Shown in pieces: positions 27,590 to 35,591 of a stretch of DNA of 64,000 nucleotides. The DNA is from Palsa-504 sp963808315 (GTDB taxonomy: Bacteria; Actinomycetota; Actinomycetes; Streptosporangiales; Streptosporangiaceae). Position 1 is the first letter of the stretch, and each line of letters starts with the position of its first letter. The stretch is from assembly GCA_963808315.1 (NCBI GenBank), contig CAWEFK010000014.1:1-64000 (forward strand), read 5' to 3'. The position numbers and the translations under genes were made by a program. The notes under the pieces were generated by a model that saw nothing but the letters and a program-made list of their open reading frames with translations, did no database searches and was not told where the DNA came from.

Positions 27590-28247
27590 ACCGACCTTGA
27601 TGCGGAAGTGCCCGTATGTCAACCTGGCGACGGCCGCAGCCGGCCGCGTGGGATCCCGCCCGCGAGGCCTCGGCCGGAAGCGGCAGCGGACCGACTCGCT
27701 CGCAATTCGGCTGGACCTGGCATCGGATTTTCTGTGCACAAACCTGTGGATGATCTGTGCAGAACGGCCCATAGCTTCTGCATACGCTGGGGATCCCGAC
27801 CCGAGACTACATTCAAGCAGCGCATTGACCTGCAAGAACGTTATCAACACCCTGTGCATGAATAAAGAGCAATTTGTCCACACGCCACGCCGTAATGGCC
27901 AGTAAGAAAGTCAAATATTTATCGCAAGTATATCTAGCTGTAATTCAGAGTCGGGACCGTAAAGGCTTAAAACCAGAAACGGTGAGACCGGGCGCCTGCC
28001 AGGGAGGGCAAGCACAACGGTGCCCTGCGCGCATCGGGTACTCGGGCACTGGCTGACTGTAACCGCATACCGCGCCGAAGGGATGCCGGCCCCGCATCAC
28101 GATGGATAACGCGTTTGGCTGCATTTGGCCCTGTAGGTCAAGGACACGCAGTCGCCGCCGGTCCGTCGTCCCGCTGCAGTTACCTGCCTTCGGGCGGGTG
28201 GCTCGCAACTGGACGGCGCTCACCGCTGGCTCAACGGGAGGCCCGAC
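27590..28247. other. Intergenic stretch, AT-richer than its surroundings
   Basis: No convincing gene. Short frames here (for example 27597-27905) lack family resemblance and typical codon bias. The centre (27720-27970) is notably AT-rich and holds the DnaA-box-like cluster described separately. The rest (27980-28230) has no clear structure apart from the Shine-Dalgarno of the next gene. Confidence 0.5.
27733..27882. promoter_or_regulatory. Cluster of DnaA-box-like 9-mers
   Basis: TTGTCCACA, the actinobacterial DnaA-box form, occurs exactly at 27874-27882. Near matches are TTATCAACA at 27841-27849, and on the minus strand TTGTGCACA (27733-27741), TCATCCACA (27745-27753) and TCATGCACA (27853-27861). 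An AT-rich tract (27900-27955) follows. dnaA and dnaN are not present, so this is unlikely to be the chromosomal oriC; a DnaA-titration site or a plasmid-origin relic is possible. Confidence 0.4.
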
Positions 28248-28898
28248 ATGAAGATGAAGATCCGGCCAGACGACCCCAGCATGCTCCAGTTGGACGACTG
28301 GCTCGCGGAGTTGCGGAAAGTCGGCTGGACCGAGCCGCCCGCCGCCGCCCGCGCCGAGCCCGCCCGCGCCGAGCCCGCCCGCGCCGAGCCTGTTCCCGCC
28401 GAGCCTGTTGTTCACGCTGAGCCCGCCCGCGCCGAGCCGGCTGTGCGTGCCGAGCCCGCCCGCGCCGAGGCCACTCACACCACCACTACGGTCCGCGCCG
28501 TGATCGGTGATCAGCTCCGGATGCCGATCATGTGGTGCGAGCTCGGCTCCTGCACCTCCTCGCACGCCGATCCGGCCGCGCTCGGCGAGAGCGACATGCG
28601 CGCTCGCGCCATCGACGCCGGCTGGCGCATCGATGCCTTCGGTCGGCTGGCCTGCCCGCGGTGCCAGCGGTCCGACCCGAACTTCCGGGCGACCCACCAG
28701 CCTGTCCCGTGGGACCGCTACACGGCCATGGCCAGAACCGCCCGGATCGTAGCCGAGCGCAGCGACCCAGCGCAGCCCGAATATTCGGCCCCGCCCGAAT
28801 GCCCGGTTCCGCCCGCGTACCCCGTGCCGCGTGAGTACCAGCCAGCCGGCATCATTCCGGCCGGCTGGCGGAAGCTTGAGCGTCTGCTTGGACCTTGA
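28248..28898 (+). CDS. Ala-Glu-Pro repeat protein with zinc-ribbon-like cysteines
   Basis: 216 residues, ATG after GGGAGG. After a 30-residue N terminus come about ten imperfect RAEPA repeats (residues about 35-75; 15-bp DNA units). A compact domain follows with cysteine pairs WCELGSC and CPRCQ, likely one zinc site, then a Pro-rich tail. I do not recognise a named family. The gene ends just upstream of a kinase-like ATPase gene on the same strand, and the two may be co-expressed. The repeat length may vary between strains. Confidence 0.6.
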   Translation: MKMKIRPDDPSMLQLDDWLAELRKVGWTEPPAAARAEPARAEPARAEPVPAEPVVHAEPARAEPAVRAEPARAEATHTTTTVRAVIGDQLRMPIMWCELGSCTSSHADPAALGESDMRARAIDAGWRIDAFGRLACPRCQRSDPNFRATHQPVPWDRYTAMARTARIVAERSDPAQPEYSAPPECPVPPAYPVPREYQPAGIIPAGWRKLERLLGP

Positions 28899-28989
28899 GG
28901 GTCCGGCGTGGGGCATAGGCCCGCGTCGGCAAGCTTTACAGCGGCCGCCGGATGGCATCCGGGAGCCGGTGAGTACAGATGGGGTAGTG

Positions 28990-29688
28990 ATGATCGAGGA
29001 ATACGCCGGGGATGCCGGCCCGTGCCGATGGCAGCCCGCCGGACGCACCTTGTCCCCCTACCGTGACGAGCTGGACCAGACAGCCCGAGTGGCGTACCCG
29101 CCGCCGCTGGAGGGCCTGATCGGCACCCGCTGGCTGAGGCTGGCCGCGGAGATGGCCGGCCTGACCAGTGCCAACTGGCGGCCTGCACCCGACCCCGCCT
29201 CCACCGGACCGGTCCGCCTGCCCCGAGTCGCCATGCGCACGCTGGGAGCGGACGTGGGGTCAGTTCGTGCCGCCCGGGACTTCGCCCTCGCTACCTTGCG
29301 CCGATGGGGCACCACCGAACGCAGCCAGGACATCGCCATCGTGGTGTCCGAGCTGCTGACCAACGCGCTGCGACATGCCGTGCCGGGGTCCGCCGTGCCG
29401 GGGTCCGGCGCCAGCCGTACCCGGCGGCCGATCCGGTTCGGCCTGCTGCAGCCTGGGTCCTGCGTCCTGTGCGCCGTCGCCGACCCCAGCCGAGCGGCTC
29501 CCGTGCTGCAGACGCGTGGTTCCCTCGCCGAGACTGGCCGCGGGCTGCACATCATCTGCGCGCTGAGCGACCAGTGGGGTTACACGGCCAGCGACACAGG
29601 CAAGGTCGTGTGGGCCATGTTCTGCCAGCGGTTAACGGGCCGGCTGACCCGCGGCCGCCCGGCATGCTGTACCGCGGACAGGCTCTAG
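28990..29688 (+). CDS. Anti-sigma-regulatory-type ATPase (HATPase_c_2)
   Basis: GHKL-fold serine kinase-like protein of the RsbW/SpoIIAB-related group common in actinobacteria. The ATP-binding motifs are present: N box VVSELLTNALRHA and G box ETGRGLHIICALSDQWGY. An N-terminal extension of about 80 residues precedes the domain and shows no known motif. I use the ATG at 28990; GTG 28969 is an alternative. Between the boxes, a 15-bp direct repeat encodes VPGSAVPGSG. No sigma factor or STAS antagonist is adjacent. Confidence 0.75.
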   Translation: MIEEYAGDAGPCRWQPAGRTLSPYRDELDQTARVAYPPPLEGLIGTRWLRLAAEMAGLTSANWRPAPDPASTGPVRLPRVAMRTLGADVGSVRAARDFALATLRRWGTTERSQDIAIVVSELLTNALRHAVPGSAVPGSGASRTRRPIRFGLLQPGSCVLCAVADPSRAAPVLQTRGSLAETGRGLHIICALSDQWGYTASDTGKVVWAMFCQRLTGRLTRGRPACCTADRL

Positions 29689-29996
29689 GCCCCGAGCAAG
29701 AACGCCTTCCTCACGCGGCTGTCGTTTTCGTCGGCTGGCGAGCCGACGACGGGCTCCGCGTCCCGGCCCGTGCTGGGCGCGGCGGCGGCCGGAAGGGCGG
29801 CTCTCACGGGCGCCGGCTGCCTGGTGACGCCCGGATAACGCCGGCCGTGTCGGCCCGTCACCCGGTGCTGCGTGCGGTGGCGCGGCTGATGTCATCACAT
29901 TCGGCCGGCACGGTGGAACACTAGGCCCTGGCCGGCAGGGAGGGTTCATCGTGCCGGTAATAAGAGGCCCCGCCGCTAGCGTCCAAGCCGGTATCT
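29689..29996. other. Intergenic stretch with no supported gene
   Basis: About 300 bp of high-GC DNA. Open frames on both strands are shadows without ribosome binding sites or family resemblance. An inverted segment GGCTGGCGAGCC lies near 29739. The stretch leads into the ISAs1 transposase remnant. Confidence 0.4.
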
Positions 29997-30473
29997 GTGG
30001 TTCATGTGCCAGCAGATGCGGGAGAGGCCGGGGACCTCGCCATCCTCCACGCGCAGCGCGCGGCCGCGCGGACACCGTGCGGACGTAATGGTTCCAGCAC
30101 CGCGTCGGGCTACGCCGCCCAGGCGTTCTTGATCGACAGGACCGTCCGTGACCCCCATGACGGGCAGCTCCGCTCGGCCGTCGCCGCACTCGGCATCACC
30201 AGCCGCAGCCTCCGGCGCGGCGGCACGCCGGCGGTCATCGCGGCCGCGGCCCGCGGGCACTGGGACATTGAGGTGCTGCATTATGTCCGCGATGTCGCCA
30301 TGCGCGAAGACGCCCAGAGGCTCCGTGCCGGGACATCAGCCCAGGTCGTGGCCGCCGTCCGTAACACCGCCGTAGCCGCCTTGCGCCTGGCCGGGTTCAC
30401 CGGTGTCGCCGCCGGGCGGCGGTGGGCCGCCCGGAATCCTGCAAGGCCACTCGCCGCCCTGAATCTTATTTAA
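29997..30473 (+). mobile_element. ISAs1-family transposase, C-terminal remnant
   Basis: The last 100 residues carry the C-terminal signature of ISAs1-family DDE transposases: ARGHWDIEVLHYVRDVAMRE (the GHW-I-E box with the catalytic Glu), then AVRNTAVAALRLAGFTGVAA and a NPARPLAAL ending. Upstream AQAFLIDRTVRD corresponds to the segment just before it in intact enzymes. The N-terminal two thirds, including the first catalytic Asp residues, are missing. This is a dead insertion-sequence fragment. Confidence 0.75.
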
Positions 30474-30478
30474 CAACA

Positions 30479-30565
30479 ATGACCACAGCCCTGCACTGCG
30501 CTGACCTGCACGGTTACCAGAGCTTGCTGGAGAGCCTGAAGGACGTGCCGGACCCGTGCCGCTAG
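30479..30565 (+). mobile_element. ISAs1-family transposase, N-terminal remnant
   Basis: A 28-residue frame, beginning 6 bp after the C-terminal remnant ends, reads YQSLLESLKDVPDPCR, the N-terminal signature of ISAs1 transposases (LL-x-L-x-x-VPDPR), then stops. A C-terminal end followed directly by an N-terminal end suggests two former copies in tandem or a rearranged one. Confidence 0.5.
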
Positions 30566-30643
30566 TGTCGATCTGGGACCCGCGTCACTCGTCGTTTAGG
30601 TGGGAGGCCCCGCTGAGGGGCCCGGCGCGATTGGACAGATGAC

Positions 30644-31000
30644 ATGGCGAAATACATGCTCCTCATTTTCGGCGACGCTCAGCAGTGGGCCGCGATGACT
30701 CCTGAGCAGGCGCAGGCCCACGACGCTGCTCACGAGGCGTTCAGGGCCGCGGCCGGATCGCAGATCGTCGGCGGCGGGGCGCTGGAACCGGCGCCGGTGG
30801 CGACGACGCTTCGCTCCGATGGCGGAGACGGCATCATCACCACTGACGGGCCGTTCCTCGAAACCAAGGAAGCGGTCGGCGGTTACTACCTGCTCGAGGC
30901 GTCTGACCTCGACGAGGTCATGAAGCTCGCCTCGCTGCTGCCAGAGGTCCGCGCCAGCCACAGCGCGGTGGAGATCAGGCCGGCGGTGGACCACGAGTGA
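30644..31000 (+). CDS. YCII-related (DGPF) protein, sigma-factor partner
   Basis: 118-residue YCII-domain protein starting MAKYMLLIFGD, with the eponymous TTDGPFLETKEAVGGYYLLE and a C-terminal ASLLPEVRASHSAVEIRP. DGPF-domain proteins are the conserved genomic partners of ECF42-group sigma factors. The gene abuts the sigma factor gene downstream, and their reading frames nearly touch (TGA at 30998). They probably form one transcription unit in which the YCII protein influences sigma activity or is part of its output. Confidence 0.85.
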   Translation: MAKYMLLIFGDAQQWAAMTPEQAQAHDAAHEAFRAAAGSQIVGGGALEPAPVATTLRSDGGDGIITTDGPFLETKEAVGGYYLLEASDLDEVMKLASLLPEVRASHSAVEIRPAVDHE

Positions 31001-31016
31001 CACGCCGGGCCCGGAG

Positions 31017-32246
31017 GTGGTCGCGGCGGTCGCGCAAGCGCACCGCCGCGACTGGGCCCAGGTGCTCGCCACCACGGTCCAGCTGACACGTGACCTGGAC
31101 CTCGCGGAGGAGTGCGCTCAGGACGCGTACGAGCAGGCCTTGCGCACCTGGCCGGAAACGGGCATCCCGGAACGGCCAGGTGCCTGGCTCATAACCACCG
31201 CGCGGAACCGCGCCAGGGACGTGCTGCGGCGGCAGTCGGCGTTTCACCGGGCGATGCCGCTGCTGGTAACGGAGGAGGCCCTGCCCGGGCCGGAAGATAC
31301 CCTCCTGCACGACGGCCGGCTGCGGCTCATTTTCACGTGCTGCCACCCGGCTTTGTCCCGTGAGGCCCAGATCGCGCTTACCCTCCGGCTGGTGTGCGGC
31401 CTGTCAACGGCCGAAGTGGCACGGGTGTTCCTGGCCCGGGAATCCACCATGGCGGCCCGGATCACGCGCGCCAAGAAGAAAATCAGCGCGGCGCGCATTC
31501 CTTACCGCGTACCGTCGCCGGACCAGCTCACCGAGCGCGTCAGCGTCGCGCTCAAGGTCGTTCACCTGATCTTCACCACCGGCCACACCGCGCCGGCTGG
31601 ACCCCAGCTGGCCCGCCGGGACCTCATCGACAGCGCCATCAGCCTTGCCCGCATGCTGAACCTGCTGATGCCTGGCAACGCTGAAATCAGCGCCTTGCTC
31701 GCGTTGCTGCTGCTAATCGACGCCCGCGCACCCAGCCGCCTGTCCCCCGCAGGGGACCTGCTCCTGCTCTCCGAGCAAGACCGCACCAGGTGGGACAGGC
31801 AGCTGATCGAGGAGGGCACCAGCTTGCTGACCGGCGCCCTGCACCGCCAGGCGCCAACCAGGTACGCCGTCGAGGCGGCGATCGCCGCCGTCCACACCGA
31901 GGCACCGACGTGGGAGGAAACCGACTGGTCACAGATCATCGCGCTGTACGACGTCCTGCGCCAGCTCTGGCCCACGCCCGTAGTCGGACTCAACCGCGCG
32001 GTCGCGATCGGCCTGCGCGACGGTCCTGCCGCCGGACTTGAGGCCCTAACGCCACTGCTCGCCGATCCTGCCCTGGCCACCTACGGCTACCTCAGCGCCG
32101 CCCGCGCTGACTTCCTGCGCCAGTGCCGGCAGTGGCAGGACGCGGCCGACGCCTACGAAGAGGCCCTGGCCCTCACCAGCAACGACGTCGAGCGGGCCTT
32201 CCTTACCAGACGCCTCACCCAAACCCGCGCAAATCTCCCCGGCTGA
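31017..32246 (+). CDS. ECF42-group RNA polymerase sigma factor with C-terminal TPR-like domain
   Basis: 409 residues. Sigma region 2 is LDLAEECAQDAYEQALRTWP with RPGAWLITTARNRARDVLRR; region 4 is LRLVCGLSTAEVARVFLARE with STMAARITRAKKKI. A helical C-terminal domain of about 230 residues (DUF6596/TPR-like) ends in ALTSNDVERAFLTRRL, typical of ECF42. GTG 31017 is the first start in this frame. A GTG overlapping the YCII stop (30997) is in another frame, so a one-base indel in the first codons is possible. No anti-sigma factor is encoded beside it; in this group the C-terminal domain is thought to regulate activity. Confidence 0.88.
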   Translation: MVAAVAQAHRRDWAQVLATTVQLTRDLDLAEECAQDAYEQALRTWPETGIPERPGAWLITTARNRARDVLRRQSAFHRAMPLLVTEEALPGPEDTLLHDGRLRLIFTCCHPALSREAQIALTLRLVCGLSTAEVARVFLARESTMAARITRAKKKISAARIPYRVPSPDQLTERVSVALKVVHLIFTTGHTAPAGPQLARRDLIDSAISLARMLNLLMPGNAEISALLALLLLIDARAPSRLSPAGDLLLLSEQDRTRWDRQLIEEGTSLLTGALHRQAPTRYAVEAAIAAVHTEAPTWEETDWSQIIALYDVLRQLWPTPVVGLNRAVAIGLRDGPAAGLEALTPLLADPALATYGYLSAARADFLRQCRQWQDAADAYEEALALTSNDVERAFLTRRLTQTRANLPG

Positions 32247-32652
32247 GGACGACTTCAGCCCGGCAAGCTCACATCGTTATCAGCGACCTCATCCAGTCCG
32301 CGGCGTCTCAGCATCCGAGAATGACCAGAACCCTGCTCCAGCACGAGCCGTCGGCCCAGGCCCCGTGCTGGCGCTACTTAGCACCTTGGGGCATTTCGGT
32401 AAAAGCGCCACGCTGCTCCGGGCTTATTGTCCGATAAGAACGCCTGCGAAGAATAAGGCCACGAGCCTTTGACGGCCCAGGTCAAGACGGAATTTACTAA
32501 TGAAAGGCCTCACTATCGCACCGTGGTCATGGAATAGCAAGGCGCCCGTCATTCATCGGGTTTTACCTCATAGCCGTGGCGTGCCATGGCCCTATCCGCA
32601 GGCCACGCTGGTATTGTGGCAGCTCCAGCCGGCCGCCCTCGGAGCCCATATC
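32247..32652. other. Intergenic stretch before the 2OG-Fe(II) oxygenase
   Basis: About 400 bp without a supported gene. A short dyad, CTTAT-TGTCCG-ATAAG, lies near 32424-32439. Composition drops in GC around 32440-32560. The open frame from 32500 is an upstream extension of the oxygenase frame without family resemblance. Confidence 0.45.
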
Positions 32653-33618
32653 GTGCCCTCAGCAGTTCCCGTCATTGACCTTGCGCCCTGGATCAGCGGA
32701 GACGACCGGGCCCGCGCCACGGTCGCCGCCGAGGTGGACGCCGCGCTGCAGAGCGTCGGTTTCTTCTTGATCAGCGGCCACGGCGTGCCTGACGAGCTGC
32801 GGACACGCGTACGAGCGCAGGCCCGGGCGTTCTTCGCGCTGCCGCCCCAGGCCAAGCAGCGGTACGCGGTCACCGTCGGCGGCCGGGGCTGGCTGCCGCC
32901 GGGCGCCGAGGCGAACGGCTACGCCGAGGGCACGGCCACTCCGCCGGACATGAAGGAGTCGTTCGCGGTCGGCGCCGACTCGCCGACCGGTGACGCCGAG
33001 GTCGACGGGTTCTGGTTCCCGCCCAATGTCTACCCGGCCGAGGTGCCAGCCCTGGAGCCCGCGGTGGTGGTCTACCTGGCCCGCATGCGCGCGCTGGCGG
33101 ACGAGTTGCTGGTGCTGTGCGCCGCCGCGCTGGGCCTGGAACGTGACTTCTTTACCCGGCACACCGGGCATGCCACGCACACGATGAACATCAACTGGTA
33201 CCCGCCAATGGCGGTGGCCGGGACACCGGAACCCGGCCAGTTCCGCATCGGCCCGCACACCGACTTCGGGACCGTGACAATCCTGGACCGCGAGCCGGGC
33301 CGCGGCGGCCTGCAGGTGTGGACCGAGCAGGACGGCTGGGAGGACGCGCCGTACCAGCCCGGGGCGTTCACGATCAACACCGGGGATCTGCTCGCCCGCT
33401 GGAGCGGCGGCCGGTGGAAGTCCAACCGGCACCGCGTCCTGCCGCCGCAGGCCGAGGTGCCGGATGAGGACCTGGTGTCGCTGGTCTACTTCTACGAGGC
33501 CGATCACGACGCGGTGATTGAGTCACTGCAACCCCCGATCGGCCAGCCGAACGACTTTGGCCCTGTCGTCTGCGCCCAGTTCATCAAGCAGCGTCTGGAC
33601 GCGATCACGATGGGTTAA
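32653..33618 (+). CDS. 2-oxoglutarate/Fe(II) oxygenase, isopenicillin N synthase-like
   Basis: 321 residues from GTG 32653 (VPSAVPVIDLAPWISGDD), where family similarity begins. The N-terminal DIOX_N domain has GFFLISGHGVPDE. The iron ligands are HTDFG (His and Asp) and the distal His in SNRHRVLPP. The 2-oxoglutarate-contacting region near SLVYFYEAD resembles the family, though an exact RxS was not pinned down. Substrate is unknown; related proteins oxidise amino acids, gibberellins or flavonoids. It is convergent with phaC, separated by 16 bp. Confidence 0.85.
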   Translation: MPSAVPVIDLAPWISGDDRARATVAAEVDAALQSVGFFLISGHGVPDELRTRVRAQARAFFALPPQAKQRYAVTVGGRGWLPPGAEANGYAEGTATPPDMKESFAVGADSPTGDAEVDGFWFPPNVYPAEVPALEPAVVVYLARMRALADELLVLCAAALGLERDFFTRHTGHATHTMNINWYPPMAVAGTPEPGQFRIGPHTDFGTVTILDREPGRGGLQVWTEQDGWEDAPYQPGAFTINTGDLLARWSGGRWKSNRHRVLPPQAEVPDEDLVSLVYFYEADHDAVIESLQPPIGQPNDFGPVVCAQFIKQRLDAITMG

Positions 33619-33634
33619 CCGCCGTTGGCCCCGG

Positions 33635-35422
33635 TCAGCCGTGGATGTACTCCCCGGGGGCGTCGCCGAGAGCCGGATACCGGGTGCTGCCCAAGCCAGG
33701 CGGCGTGACCAGCTCCCCGGCCCGGGCGCCGGACCAGCTGGTCCAGTCCTCCCACCACGAGCCCCGGTGCTTGCCGTTCGCCGCCCGCCAGGCCTCCGGG
33801 TCCGCCGGGGACCCGGGGTTATCCGGGGACTTCGGGTCAGCCCCGGCGTAGTCCGCCGCCTCGTACCAGGCCTTGGGGCCGGGCGGGTTGACGATCCCGG
33901 CGATATGCCCGCCGCTGGACAGCACGTAGCGGACGTCCCCGCCGAGCAGGCCCCCGGTCTTGTAGGAGGAGTGCCAGGGCACGATGTGGTCGTTGACCGC
34001 CGCCACCACGTAAGTGTCGTTCTTCACCGCCGCAAGCGACAGGCGCTGCCCGGCCAGTTCCATCTCACCGCGGGCCAGTTCGTTGCGCATGTAGAGCGAG
34101 CGCAGGTAGAACGAGTGCATCGCGGCAGGCATCCGGGTGCTGTCCCCGTTCCAGGCCAGGATGTCGAAGGGCGGCGGATCCTGGCCCATCAGCCAGTTCG
34201 ACACCACGTAGTTGAAGATCAGGTCGTTGGCCCGGAGCACGTCGAACGTCCCGGCCATCTGGCTGCCCTCCAGTACGCCCTTGGCCGCCATCTGCTCCTC
34301 CAGCCGCGCCACCGTCTTCTCGTCGGTGAACGCGCCGAGGATCCCGGGTTCGCTGTAGTCCAGCAGCGTGTTCAGCAGCGTGATCGACCCGATCCGGTCA
34401 TCGCCCTTCTCCGCCAGGTAGGCGGCGAGCATGGCGGTCAGCGCGCCGCCCAGGCACAGCCCGGCAATGTCGATCGTCGGCGATCCGGTGATCTCGGCGA
34501 TGACGTCAAGGGCGTCCCGGGGCCCGTGCAGGAGGTAGTCGTCCAGGGTGACGCCGCTCAGGGCGGCGCCGGGGTTGCGGTAGGAGATGGCGAACACGGT
34601 CCGCTGGTGCTGGACGGCCCATTCGATGAAGCTGCGGCCCGGGGCCAGGTCCATGACGTAGTACTTGTTGATCCACGGCGGGCTGGCCAGCACCGGGATC
34701 GACGTGCACCTGCGGCGTCTGCGGCGTGTACTGGATCAGCTCCATCAGGTCGTTCCGGAACACCACCTGCCCCGGCGTGGCGGCCAGGTTCTTCCCGAGA
34801 GTGAACGGCCGGGTGTCCACCTGCCGCGGCCGGCCCCCGTTGTGCAGCAGGTCGGCGGCGAAGTTGATGCCCCGGCCGCCACGCTGGCACCGCCGGTCTC
34901 CAGCGCCCGCCTGAGCGCGGCCGGGTTCGTGGCCAGGGAGTTCGTCGGTGCGGCCGCATCGAGTGCGAACCCCAGCGCCAGCTCCGCCTTCGCGTCGTCG
35001 ACCGGGTTCCCGGCCCCGGCCGCCAGCAGGTCGGCGATCAGCCGGGAGGCGGCCAGGTGTGTCTGGCGGATGGCGAAGAACGCCGGGTTGTCGTTCCAGG
35101 CCGGGTCGGCGAACCGCTTGTCGCCATCGGGTCCGGGGACGGGCGGGGCCGCGTCCACGCCCAGCCACCGGGCGGTGGCCACCGGCCCGGCCAGCGCCAG
35201 GCTGGCCCAGTACCGCGCGCCCGCCGCCGCGGTGGCAGCGGGCCGCGCGGCCGCGCGGCCGAGCACCGCCAGCGTCGCGGCCCCCAGCCCGGCCGCGTCC
35301 GCCGAGGCGAATGCCCCGGCCCCCAGCCCGGCCGCGTCCGCCGAGGCGAACACCTCGGCCTCCGGACCGTGCGTCGCCGCGGTCGGCTCTCCGAGCGCCC
35401 TTGCAGTCTGTGGTGCGGTCAT
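33635..35422 (-). CDS. phaC: Polyhydroxyalkanoate synthase (class I PhaC), two frameshifts
   Basis: Polymerises hydroxyacyl-CoA into storage polyester. The N terminus reads from ATG 35422 with DKRFADPAWNDNPAFFAIRQ, a PhaC hallmark. The middle (NFAADLLHNGGRPRQVDTRP, NLAATPGQVVFRNDLMELIQY) is in a second frame, and the C-terminal half (PPWINKYYVMDLAPGRSFIE to 33635) returns to the first. The lipase-like box GLCLGGAL has the nucleophile Cys, and the Asp (NDHIVPW) and His (SSGGHIAGIVNPPG) are present. The shifts lie at a G run near 34876-34880 and a C run near 34695-34698, each one base. It is the last gene of an operon with acs and an SDR scar. Confidence 0.9.
35283..35350. repeat. 39-bp-period direct repeat in the PhaC N terminus
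   Basis: A 29-bp sequence at 35283-35311 recurs at 35322-35350. It duplicates a segment FASADAAGLGA in the low-complexity N-terminal leader of PhaC, before the conserved domain, and is probably tolerated there. Confidence 0.7.
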
Positions 35423-35435
35423 CTCACTGTCTCCT

Positions 35436-35591
35436 TCACATGTCCAGTTCGCCGTGGACGGCCCAGATCTGTCCGGTGATGTAGGCGGCCGCGTCGGCGC
35501 GGGTGCCGCCGGTGACCAGCGCCACCCGGTCCTGGGCCAGCCCTGGCCGGGGCCCTCGTGCCGGTTCGCGCGCCTCCCCTGAGGTGGCCAT
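35436..35591 (-). pseudogene. PhaB-like SDR scar: both ends fused, interior deleted
   Basis: A 51-residue in-frame open frame starts at an ATG overlapping the acs stop (TGATG). It contains the SDR beginning DRVALVTGGTR, which should continue with the glycine-rich Rossmann loop, fused directly to a typical acetoacetyl-CoA reductase/FabG ending, ADAAAYITGQIWAVHGELDM. The roughly 180-190 residues between them, including the catalytic Ser, Tyr and Lys, are gone. Its place between acs and phaC is where phaB would sit. No function is expected, but the intact frame keeps translation coupled towards phaC, 14 bp downstream. Confidence 0.7.

Noticed and set aside
27733..27955. Chromosomal oriC
   Set aside because: No dnaA, dnaN or recF nearby and only one exact box; kept as a DnaA-box cluster only.
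28340..28475. Possible CRISPR-like repeats
   Set aside because: The 15-bp repeats are contiguous, without spacers, and encode RAEPA units in a reading frame.
29632..30189. 185-codon minus-strand frame
   Set aside because: Arg/Pro-rich, no ribosome binding site, overlaps the ATPase end and the transposase remnant.
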